A model generated the notes under the pieces. That model saw only the letters and a list, made by a program, of their open reading frames with translations, did no database searches and was not told where the DNA came from. A stretch of DNA of 64,000 nucleotides from JAVBOW01 sp031550125 (GTDB lineage Bacteria > Bacteroidota > Bacteroidia > Bacteroidales > Rikenellaceae): positions 124,001 to 188,000 of the forward strand of contig JAVBOW010000002.1 in the NCBI GenBank assembly GCA_031550125.1, given 5' to 3'. Shown piece after piece: positions 16,437 to 23,830 of the stretch (its first letter is position 1; every line of letters begins with the position of its first letter). Position numbers and translations under genes: made by a program.

Positions 16437-19400
16437 TTACACCCACTTAACGAGGGCGAAATCCATCCTGTGCGGGAGTTTGTCGTTTTTAGGATAGACC
16501 CTTATGGCCACGTCGAACGAGCCTGTATTCTCCGGAGAAGTCTCAATGGCATAATATGCGCTTCCTCCGTCCTGACGGTTGAACACCAGCTCTTTGGTGA
16601 ACGATATTTTTATATGACCGCGGTCTATCTGGTTGGCCACAACCAGTTCCACCCCTATATCCTCGGCCTTGAGGCCGCCAAGCTCCACGGCCACCTCAAC
16701 CTTGTAAGGCTGGCCTATGATGAAGGCCTTTTTGCCCATATCAAGGTGCGAGACGTTCTTCACGCGTACGTTATCCCAGGCGTTGCTCACGCGGCGTTTC
16801 CATGCGGCTATATCGCGGGCCAGCATAAAGTCGGAGGCTTTTATCTGGCGGCTGCGGTGGTAGAGCTTGTCGTAGAAACGCTCCTGATAGTCGGACAGCA
16901 TGCGGTTGGTGGTGAAATTCGACGCCACGTTCGCAATGCAGCTCTTTATGGTAAGAACCCAGTCGTGCGGTATGTTGTCCTGCCCGCGCTTGTAGTATCT
17001 GGGTACTATCTCGTCTTCTATGATATTGTATATCATCTCGGCGTCGAGTTCGTTCTGGAAACCCTGGTCTTCGAATGTGCTTTCCATGGGCAGCATCCAT
17101 CCGGCGCCTTCGCGGTAGCCTTCAACCCACCAGCCGTCCAACACGCTGAAGTGCATAACGCCGTTCATTACGGCCTTCTCGCCGCTGGTTCCCGACGCTT
17201 CGAGCGGACGCGTTGGAGTGTTGAGCCATATATCCACTCCCTGCACCATCTTGCGCGCAAGAGCCATGTCGTAGTTTTGCAGGAATATGATCTTGCCCAC
17301 GAATTGAGGCATGGCGGCCACTTCCACAATACGTTTGATCAGATCCTGGCCGGGCTTGTCGTTGGGGTGGGCCTTGCCGGCGAAGACGAACTGCACCGGA
17401 CGCTCGGGATTGTTGACGATCGACGACAGGCGCTCGAGGTTGGTGAAGAGCAGGTGGGCGCGTTTGTAAGTGGCGAAACGGCGGGCGAAACCTATGGTCA
17501 GCACGTCGGGCCTGAGCGATTCCATTATCTTAACCATCTGGCGCGGCGAATCGAGCCTGAGTTGCGAAGGATCGCTCACGCGGCGGCGCACGAATCTTAT
17601 CAACTTGTCTTTCAACACCATACGCTCAGCCCATAGCTCGGCGTCATCTATATTATAGACTTTTTGCCATGCGGGGATGTCGTAGTTGTGGTTCATGAAG
17701 CCCTCGGAGAAATATTTGGCGTAGAGACGCCTCAGGTTGGGGGCCGTCCAGGTGGGGAAATGCACTCCGTTGGTGACGTAGCCTATGTGCAGCTCGTCCT
17801 TGAAGTAACCCGGCCACATAGCGCCCAGTATCTCCTTGCTCACCTCGCCGTGCAGCCAGCTCACGCCGTTGACCTCCTGAGAGAGGTTGCACGCAAGGAA
17901 CGACATGGAAAAGCGCTCCGTGGGATCGTTGGGCCTTGTCTTGCCCAGGTTTATGAATTGCTCCCATGTTATGCCCAGACGGTCGGGATAATGCGACATG
18001 TACTGACGTATCATATCCTCCGGGAAGGCGTCGTGTCCGGCGGGTACGGGCGTATGGGTGGTGAAGAGCGACGACGAGCGGACAACCTCCAGCGCTTCGC
18101 TGAAAGAGAGCTTGTAGCGGCTGATGAAACGGTGTATCCTCTCCAGACCTATGAATGCCGCGTGGCCCTCGTTGCAGTGGTACACTTCCTGCTGGATACC
18201 AAGTTCGTACAGGGCGCGTATACCGCCCACGCCCAACAGGATCTCCTGCTTGAGGCGGTTCTCCCAATCGCCTCCGTAGAGGTGGTGGGTTATCGAGCGG
18301 TCTTCGTCGAGGTTGAGTTCGTGATCGGTATCGAGCAGATAGAGGTCTGTCCGGCCCACCTCGCATTTCCATATGCGGGCCGTAACCACACGGCCGGGCA
18401 TGGCTATCTGCACGCTGGCCCAGTTGCCGTCCTGATTGCGGACGGGCGATATGGGCAGCTTGTAAAAGTTCTGCGCCTCGTAGCTGGCCTCCTGCGAACC
18501 CTGCGAAGAGAGTTTCTGGGTGAAATAGCCGTAACGGTAGAGCAGGCCGACCGCCACCATAGGCACGTTCTTGTCGCTGGCTTCCTTAAGGTAGTCGCCC
18601 GCGAGGATGCCCAGGCCGCCGGAATATATCTTCAGCGTGTTGTGCAAACCGTACTCCATGCTGAAATAGGCCACCGAGGGGGCCTTGGCCGTTTGTTTCT
18701 CGCTCATGTAGGCCTTGAAAGAGGCGTACACGGCGTCCATGCGGGCCAGGAAATCGCTGTTCTGTTCCAGGTCTTTGAAACGCGCGAAAGGCAGTTTGTC
18801 GAGGAACTCTATAGGGTTATGCTCGCACTTCTGCCACAGGGCCTTGTCGATATATTCGTATAGTTCGTGCGCGCCGAGCGTCCACGACCACCAGAGATTC
18901 TTGGAAAGCTCCTCCAGGGGATGCAGCCTCGCCGGCAGGGTACGCTCCACCATAAGGCGCGTCCACGACGGGGTGTTGCTGACGAGTTGCTGGCGGACGA
19001 AATTTATCTGCTCGTTATAGGCTCCGCCGCCCTCGTACGGGACGTGGTTGGTGCGTACGGCCATATTGTCGAGGGCGATCCTGTACGCGTTGGCGTAATA
19101 GGTTATCAAATTGTCCCACAGCGCCGTCTTCGATATTTCGAAGGCCGATTCGCGGTGGGCGTCGTAATCTTTTTTCTTCATCCCCGCGAAACGGATCACC
19201 GCGCCGGCTATTTCGTCGGCCACCTGGGCGTCGTTGGTGTCGGTGCGTCCTATCACCACCACGCCTTTATGCTCGGCGTTCTGCTCGTCCACCCACAGGC
19301 CGAAACCGGCCAGAGAGGTGGTGACCGTAGGTACGCTGAAAGCCACGCTCTCGAGCGGGGTGTAGCCCCACGGCTCGTAGTACGACGCGAATACGGTGAT

Positions 19401-20696
19401 ATCCATCCCCGCAAGCAGTTCGTAATATGTCTTGTTGAAGATGCCGTCGTCGCCGTTAAGATATGAAGGCACGAATATCACCTTCACCTTGCAATCGCGC
19501 TCCAGCAGGCCGCTGCCGCGCATGGCATTCACAATGGGATCCCATGCGAACGCCGACAGGTGGTGGGTGGTGTGGCGGTATAGCGCTCCGTCGATAGGTT
19601 GCGACGGGTCCGCCAGATGGGCCTGCAGGTCCTTGCGGGGACCGTCGTTGCCCGCCGGCACGGTGATATAAGCCAACACTTCGCGCTCCAGGGCGTCGTT
19701 ACGGGCCACCTGCTTGAGCGACTCGATGAAAACATCCAGACCCTTGTTCTTGAATTCGTAGCGACCGCTCGTCCCTACTATCAGCGGCTCCTTGGCGAAT
19801 TTAACGCCCAGGCAAGCCTCGGCCACGCCTATCATAGCCCGGCGGGACTCCTTGCGTTTAGTTTCGAACTCCTCGCCCTTCCACACGATATCGTCCTCGA
19901 AGCCGTTGGGCGTAACCAGATTGACGTCGTGGCCGAGCAGGTATTTGCACTCGCGGGCGGTTATGTCGCTTACGGTAAGGAAGCCGTCGTACTGCGCGGC
20001 GGCCGTCTTCTCGAGCGAATGTTTGGCCACCACGCCGAATTGACGCGCGTAGTCGTCGGCGTTGAACTTCTCCAGGTTGGCGTACAGCGGAAGCCCGTTT
20101 CCGGCCAGCGAGCGGCCCATGACAGTGGCATGGGTGGTGAAAACGTTGGCTATATAGGGCGAGCGGCTGCGCAGGTAAAGGCCCCCGGAGGAGGTCATCC
20201 ATTCATGGAAATGGGCAAGCACGCGATCGGTCGAGGCGCAGAAATGCTCCACATAGCTCTCCACCACCTTCCCGGCGGCATAGCCGAAAAGCACCGGCTC
20301 TATGTAATCCCACTGGCCGCTTATCGAATCGACGCGGTAGGACTCCCACAAGAATTTCAGCACTTCGTCTTTGTGAGGCACGAACGAGCTGAAATCCACC
20401 AAAATAGCCATAGGGTTACCCTTGACTTTCCAACGACCCACCTTTATCCGGATGCCGTCGTTGTACATAAGCTGTTTCCAGGCTTTCAGCAGATCGGCAT
20501 CCTCCACGAATTCGGGATTGTCGCCCTCGCGATGGATGTCCGGCCCGATAACTATATAGTTGTCGCCCAAAAGACCTGTCATTGTCAGCGCTTTGGAGGC
20601 CAGGACGGTATGGATGCCGCCCACTTTATTGGCAACCTCCCAGCTTACCTCGAAAACATAGCTGGGCGCCAATTGTAACTGTTGATTTTCAGACAT
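16437..20696 (-). CDS. Fused glycogen synthase (GT3-like) and alpha-glucan phosphorylase (GT35)
   Basis: 1419 residues, about the sum of two enzymes. Residues 1 to about 560 resemble GT3 (eukaryote-like) glycogen synthase: FEVSWEVANKVGGIHTVLAS near 15-34 and FASYYEPWGYTPLESVAFSV, the donor-site loop. From about 600 a DUF3417-type segment (LEELSKNLWWSWTLGAHELY) leads into an alpha-glucan phosphorylase: VAYFSMEYGLHNTLKIYSGG, YHCNEGHAAFIGLERI, GFARRFATYKRAHLLF, and EASGTSGEKAVMNGVMHFSV containing the probable pyridoxal-phosphate lysine. About 170 further residues form a beta-rich tail. One chain would thus hold both extension and phosphorolysis of glycogen. It has its own consensus promoter and a downstream terminator. 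Domain identities are strong; that both sites are active is inference. Confidence 0.9.
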   Translation of the reverse strand: MSENQQLQLAPSYVFEVSWEVANKVGGIHTVLASKALTMTGLLGDNYIVIGPDIHREGDNPEFVEDADLLKAWKQLMYNDGIRIKVGRWKVKGNPMAILVDFSSFVPHKDEVLKFLWESYRVDSISGQWDYIEPVLFGYAAGKVVESYVEHFCASTDRVLAHFHEWMTSSGGLYLRSRSPYIANVFTTHATVMGRSLAGNGLPLYANLEKFNADDYARQFGVVAKHSLEKTAAAQYDGFLTVSDITARECKYLLGHDVNLVTPNGFEDDIVWKGEEFETKRKESRRAMIGVAEACLGVKFAKEPLIVGTSGRYEFKNKGLDVFIESLKQVARNDALEREVLAYITVPAGNDGPRKDLQAHLADPSQPIDGALYRHTTHHLSAFAWDPIVNAMRGSGLLERDCKVKVIFVPSYLNGDDGIFNKTYYELLAGMDITVFASYYEPWGYTPLESVAFSVPTVTTSLAGFGLWVDEQNAEHKGVVVIGRTDTNDAQVADEIAGAVIRFAGMKKKDYDAHRESAFEISKTALWDNLITYYANAYRIALDNMAVRTNHVPYEGGGAYNEQINFVRQQLVSNTPSWTRLMVERTLPARLHPLEELSKNLWWSWTLGAHELYEYIDKALWQKCEHNPIEFLDKLPFARFKDLEQNSDFLARMDAVYASFKAYMSEKQTAKAPSVAYFSMEYGLHNTLKIYSGGLGILAGDYLKEASDKNVPMVAVGLLYRYGYFTQKLSSQGSQEASYEAQNFYKLPISPVRNQDGNWASVQIAMPGRVVTARIWKCEVGRTDLYLLDTDHELNLDEDRSITHHLYGGDWENRLKQEILLGVGGIRALYELGIQQEVYHCNEGHAAFIGLERIHRFISRYKLSFSEALEVVRSSSLFTTHTPVPAGHDAFPEDMIRQYMSHYPDRLGITWEQFINLGKTRPNDPTERFSMSFLACNLSQEVNGVSWLHGEVSKEILGAMWPGYFKDELHIGYVTNGVHFPTWTAPNLRRLYAKYFSEGFMNHNYDIPAWQKVYNIDDAELWAERMVLKDKLIRFVRRRVSDPSQLRLDSPRQMVKIMESLRPDVLTIGFARRFATYKRAHLLFTNLERLSSIVNNPERPVQFVFAGKAHPNDKPGQDLIKRIVEVAAMPQFVGKIIFLQNYDMALARKMVQGVDIWLNTPTRPLEASGTSGEKAVMNGVMHFSVLDGWWVEGYREGAGWMLPMESTFEDQGFQNELDAEMIYNIIEDEIVPRYYKRGQDNIPHDWVLTIKSCIANVASNFTTNRMLSDYQERFYDKLYHRSRQIKASDFMLARDIAAWKRRVSNAWDNVRVKNVSHLDMGKKAFIIGQPYKVEVAVELGGLKAEDIGVELVVANQIDRGHIKISFTKELVFNRQDGGSAYYAIETSPENTGSFDVAIRVYPKNDKLPHRMDFALVKWV

Positions 20697-20760
20697 ATCT
20701 GTAGAATAGTGAATTTTCAGGAAATAAATAAAGCCGATGTTTAAAAGTGCCTTGAATCCG

Positions 20761-20792
20761 CAAAGGTACTGTATTCCTGATTATACTGCAAA
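20761..20792 (-). promoter_or_regulatory. Consensus promoter for the glycogen synthase/phosphorylase gene
   Basis: On the minus strand, TTTG (plus 20789-20792) is followed after exactly 20 nt by TACCTTTG (plus 20761-20768), an ideal -33/-7 pair. The ATG is 65 nt downstream at 20696, leaving an A/T-rich leader. The mobile-element remnants at 20811-20953 lie just upstream. Confidence 0.8.
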
Positions 20793-20810
20793 CAAAGCGC
20801 CAAAAAAAAC

Positions 20811-20875
20811 GGACCGGACTCAATTATATGTTGGCCACACACATGGCGCGGCCAACACATAATTGAGACCTATCC
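20811..20875. mobile_element. MITE-like element, copy B1: two right ends in inverted orientation
   Basis: A 26-bp inverted repeat of the element's right end (CTCAATTATATGTTGGCC against GGCCAACACATAATTGAG) around a 13-nt spacer at 20837-20849. Outer ends are GGACC and TATCC. The flanks are runs of seven to eight A (to 20809, then C; and 20876-20882), so a target duplication cannot be judged. It resembles a collapsed copy consisting only of the right end and its inverse. Confidence 0.7.
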
Positions 20876-20882
20876 AAAAAAA

Positions 20883-20953
20883 GGATCAGTCCGAAAAACA
20901 GGTTGGCGTTCAGATGCGCGTCGAAAGAAAGCGCTGCGCGATATGCGCGGCCA
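20883..20953 (+). mobile_element. MITE-like element, copy B2: right end missing
   Basis: Starts GGATCAGTCCGAAAAACAGG and follows the family consensus (GTTGGCGTTCAGATGCGCG, TCGAAAGAAAGCGCTGCGCG) as far as GCGCGGCCA at 20945-20953. It lacks the expected ACATATAATTGAGACTGGTCC-type terminus. Only 7 A separate it from B1. Confidence 0.7.
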
Positions 20954-20980
20954 GTCAAAATCCTATATGCGGCGGCAGGA

Positions 20981-23782
20981 TTATTTGCGCTGCACGGTTG
21001 CCGCCGCGCGGCATATCTCTCCCTTTTCGGTAATTCCCTCGAGGATTATCTGGTATGTCGTGGGGTCGTCGGCCGTATAGAACCACACCGACGCCGTCCC
21101 GTCGGCGGCCGGTTTGATGCGCGGCTCCCACAGCAGGGTGCTTCTCGCATCTATGGACTTTTCCTTTAACCTGACGCTGTCCACCTCGTAATGCGGCTGG
21201 TAGAAGTCGGTCGGTTTCTTATAGCCCAGCGGATTCACCACCACCAGCGACGAGAGGGGTACGCGGCCCTGGTTCATTCCGTTCTTGAGTTCTATGAGTA
21301 CCACCACGCCGTCGGGATTGTCCAGGCCCAGCATAAGCACGTCGGGGCCGTCCACGATGTCTATCTTTTCTATCTGCTCGGCGTATGTCTGTTGGAGCTG
21401 ATCTCCCTCTGCGGGAAAATCCTCTATGTATGCCTTGAAGCCGTGGATCCTGGCCACGCGCGGATACAGTTCGCGGATCATCTCCATCGCCGTCATTCCC
21501 AGATATTTTTCGTTTATCTGCTCGGCCGTTATCGTTTTGGACGACTCCACGCCGAACAGCAGGCCGCTGTTCTGTTTCTTCTCCGTCACCGTCACCGTCG
21601 CCAGGTCGAGTACCCTCATGCCGTCCTCGTAATAGTAGGCGTAGCGCTTGCGCGACTGGTTGAGGAACGCCTCTGGCAACTTTTCGGCCGCCTCGGAGGG
21701 GCGCAGGGCGGGAATGGGCGCGTTGAGTCCGGGAAAGGTCTCCGGATCGACGTCGAGAGACAGCGAGCGTTTGACGCCGCCTTTCGTGAGCGCCTGCAAG
21801 GCGAATTGGGTCTTTTCGGGGAAACTCAGACCCGTAAGGTGGAAATAGAGTTTGTTGTCGAGCGGTACGCGGTCGATATAACCCGCCTTGGGAGCGAAGA
21901 TGGCAAGGTCGGCGCCGTTCACTACCCCGCCGAAGAACCCGGTCACCTTTCCGCTTATCATCTGCGACTCCTCGTGTCCGAAGGTGTACGGTTTAAGAGT
22001 GCCGGCCAACAGCTCGGACATTTCGAAACGCGTCCAGCCCTGGGTCATCATCAGCAGGTCGAGCTTGGCGGCCCGCTCAGGCGAGTCGTCCCGGAAATAT
22101 TCGCCCGGATCCTCTATGTAACCTTTAAGGTCGGAGGTGAGCAGCAGGTAGCTGTTTATATTGCCGGCGAGCGTATCCCACTTAACCGTATTCATGTCCG
22201 TCACCGACACTGCGAAGGAGCCGCCGGTGACAGGCGCTCCCGACGCGTCGGCCAGGGTGAGTTTCACCTCGGCCCTTTCGCGTTTGCCGTAGGACGGCTT
22301 GTCGGGGAGGATGGCGACCGAAGGTTTGCGCAGTTCGGGAATGAAGGCCACGCGCTGCGACAACGGCTCGAGAGTGCGTTTGTGTACCAGCGTGAAACTG
22401 ATGATACCGGCGGGAAGGCCCGCCGTGGATAGCAGCTTGGGCTGCCCGGGGACGTAATCCTGGGCGAAGAGGATGCGCCCGTGGGCGTGGGCCACTATGC
22501 CCAGGCTGTCCGCAGGCGCTCCCGGGGTGAAGGCCACGTCGCACACTATGCGGTCGCGCAGGGACATGATCTTCAGGGCATAACCGGTTTCGACGGCCTG
22601 CGGCAGGTCAAAACGTTTCTCCAGGCCCTCATTCGAGCGCACCACGGCATAGAATCGCTCCCCGGCGGAGGGGACCATGACGCTGATATACCCCATGCCG
22701 TTATGCACGGAGTTTATAGCTCCCACCTCTTCGTCCTGCGCATTGTAGACCTTACCCGTCACCTCCACGGACAGGCCGTTGACACCCACGGCCTTGAACG
22801 CCGTACGCTGCATGGTGGCAGCCAGCAGGGGTCCGCCCTCGGGGAAGAATTTCAGGTCGAAATCGGTGGTATAGTCCGGAAGGCGGAACGACGCCTTGTA
22901 AATCTCCGGATCGCCCGTATCTACCTCGATGGATATGGAATTGCGGCCTGTCGTTATGTTGAACGGCACGGAGAAACTCCCTTTGGCGTCGCTCTTGGCG
23001 TAAACGTCAGACTCTTTGCCGCCCACCTTAACCTTGCACAGCACCTGTTGCCCCGTTATCGGGTAGGGGCCTTTGTAGATCGTCATGGTGGCGGCCACTT
23101 TTTTGTCGTCTATCTTTTTGTAGGTTACGCCGGCGTAGAAATCCATGGACGACGGGTTGGCCACGCGCACCGGGCGGCTGAAATAGAAACTGTCGCTCTC
23201 GTTGCGCATCCATTGCGTATAGGCCCTTATCACGTAATCGCCCGCCGGCATTTTCGGGTCGAGTCCTATGCCGTTATGGAAACCCCACTCGTCGGCCTTT
23301 ATCTTCATGCGTTGCAGGAGCGTGCTGGAGTGGTCGAGCAACTCCACATAGATGTAGTTGGAGGGCATTTTAGGTACGTTAGTGACGGCATTCACCAGAT
23401 AACCCTTGAACCATATGGTGTCGCCCGCGCTATAATAGGGCTTATCGAATTGCATGTAGACCTTTTCGTTTATACCCCTGTCCATCAGATCCATGAAACG
23501 GCCGGCCACCTTACCGCGAAAGGAGTTCATGGTGTCCGCCGCCGATATTTTGGGCGCAGGGGCCGCCTGCTCCTGCTTGCCGTTCCCGGGCTTTTGCTGG
23601 CTTTTCTGCTGCTGGTTTTTTTGCTGCGGCTGGCCTTTAGGGGCCTGTATCTTGTTCCCTCCTATGGGCGTTATCTTGTTATTGGCGTTCTGGCCGCCGC
23701 CTTTTTTCTGGGCCATTATAGCCCCGGCGGATACGAGGGCCAGAAGTGCGACGAGAAGAAGCGGGTGGAGGAATTTTTTCAT
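20981..23782 (-). CDS. MG2/TonB-plug-like secreted protein, paralogue 3 of 3
   Basis: 933 residues. A signal peptide (about 1-24) is followed by a low-complexity Gln/Lys/Pro-rich linker (to about 80), then a macroglobulin MG2-like domain: KVYMQFDKPYYSAGDTIWFK and PAGDYVIRAYTQWM. Several beta domains follow (LKFFPEGGPLLAAT, KPSYGKRERAEVKLTL). Near 580 comes LLMMTQGWTRFEMSELLAG, then a segment resembling a TonB-receptor plug (about 740-830, ending VVVLIELKNG) but no 22-strand barrel. The C-terminus, STLLWEP...GTASVWFYTADD...ICRAAATVQRK, recurs in both paralogues. No thioester motif. It is the last gene of the array, 48 nt after paralogue 2. Outer-membrane or periplasmic location is likely; function unknown. 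Confidence 0.75.
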   Translation of the reverse strand: MKKFLHPLLLVALLALVSAGAIMAQKKGGGQNANNKITPIGGNKIQAPKGQPQQKNQQQKSQQKPGNGKQEQAAPAPKISAADTMNSFRGKVAGRFMDLMDRGINEKVYMQFDKPYYSAGDTIWFKGYLVNAVTNVPKMPSNYIYVELLDHSSTLLQRMKIKADEWGFHNGIGLDPKMPAGDYVIRAYTQWMRNESDSFYFSRPVRVANPSSMDFYAGVTYKKIDDKKVAATMTIYKGPYPITGQQVLCKVKVGGKESDVYAKSDAKGSFSVPFNITTGRNSISIEVDTGDPEIYKASFRLPDYTTDFDLKFFPEGGPLLAATMQRTAFKAVGVNGLSVEVTGKVYNAQDEEVGAINSVHNGMGYISVMVPSAGERFYAVVRSNEGLEKRFDLPQAVETGYALKIMSLRDRIVCDVAFTPGAPADSLGIVAHAHGRILFAQDYVPGQPKLLSTAGLPAGIISFTLVHKRTLEPLSQRVAFIPELRKPSVAILPDKPSYGKRERAEVKLTLADASGAPVTGGSFAVSVTDMNTVKWDTLAGNINSYLLLTSDLKGYIEDPGEYFRDDSPERAAKLDLLMMTQGWTRFEMSELLAGTLKPYTFGHEESQMISGKVTGFFGGVVNGADLAIFAPKAGYIDRVPLDNKLYFHLTGLSFPEKTQFALQALTKGGVKRSLSLDVDPETFPGLNAPIPALRPSEAAEKLPEAFLNQSRKRYAYYYEDGMRVLDLATVTVTEKKQNSGLLFGVESSKTITAEQINEKYLGMTAMEMIRELYPRVARIHGFKAYIEDFPAEGDQLQQTYAEQIEKIDIVDGPDVLMLGLDNPDGVVVLIELKNGMNQGRVPLSSLVVVNPLGYKKPTDFYQPHYEVDSVRLKEKSIDARSTLLWEPRIKPAADGTASVWFYTADDPTTYQIILEGITEKGEICRAAATVQRK

Positions 23783-23830
23783 TGTCAGGGCTGGTTATCG
23801 GTTTCTATTATTGTCCATATGGGCGTTGCG

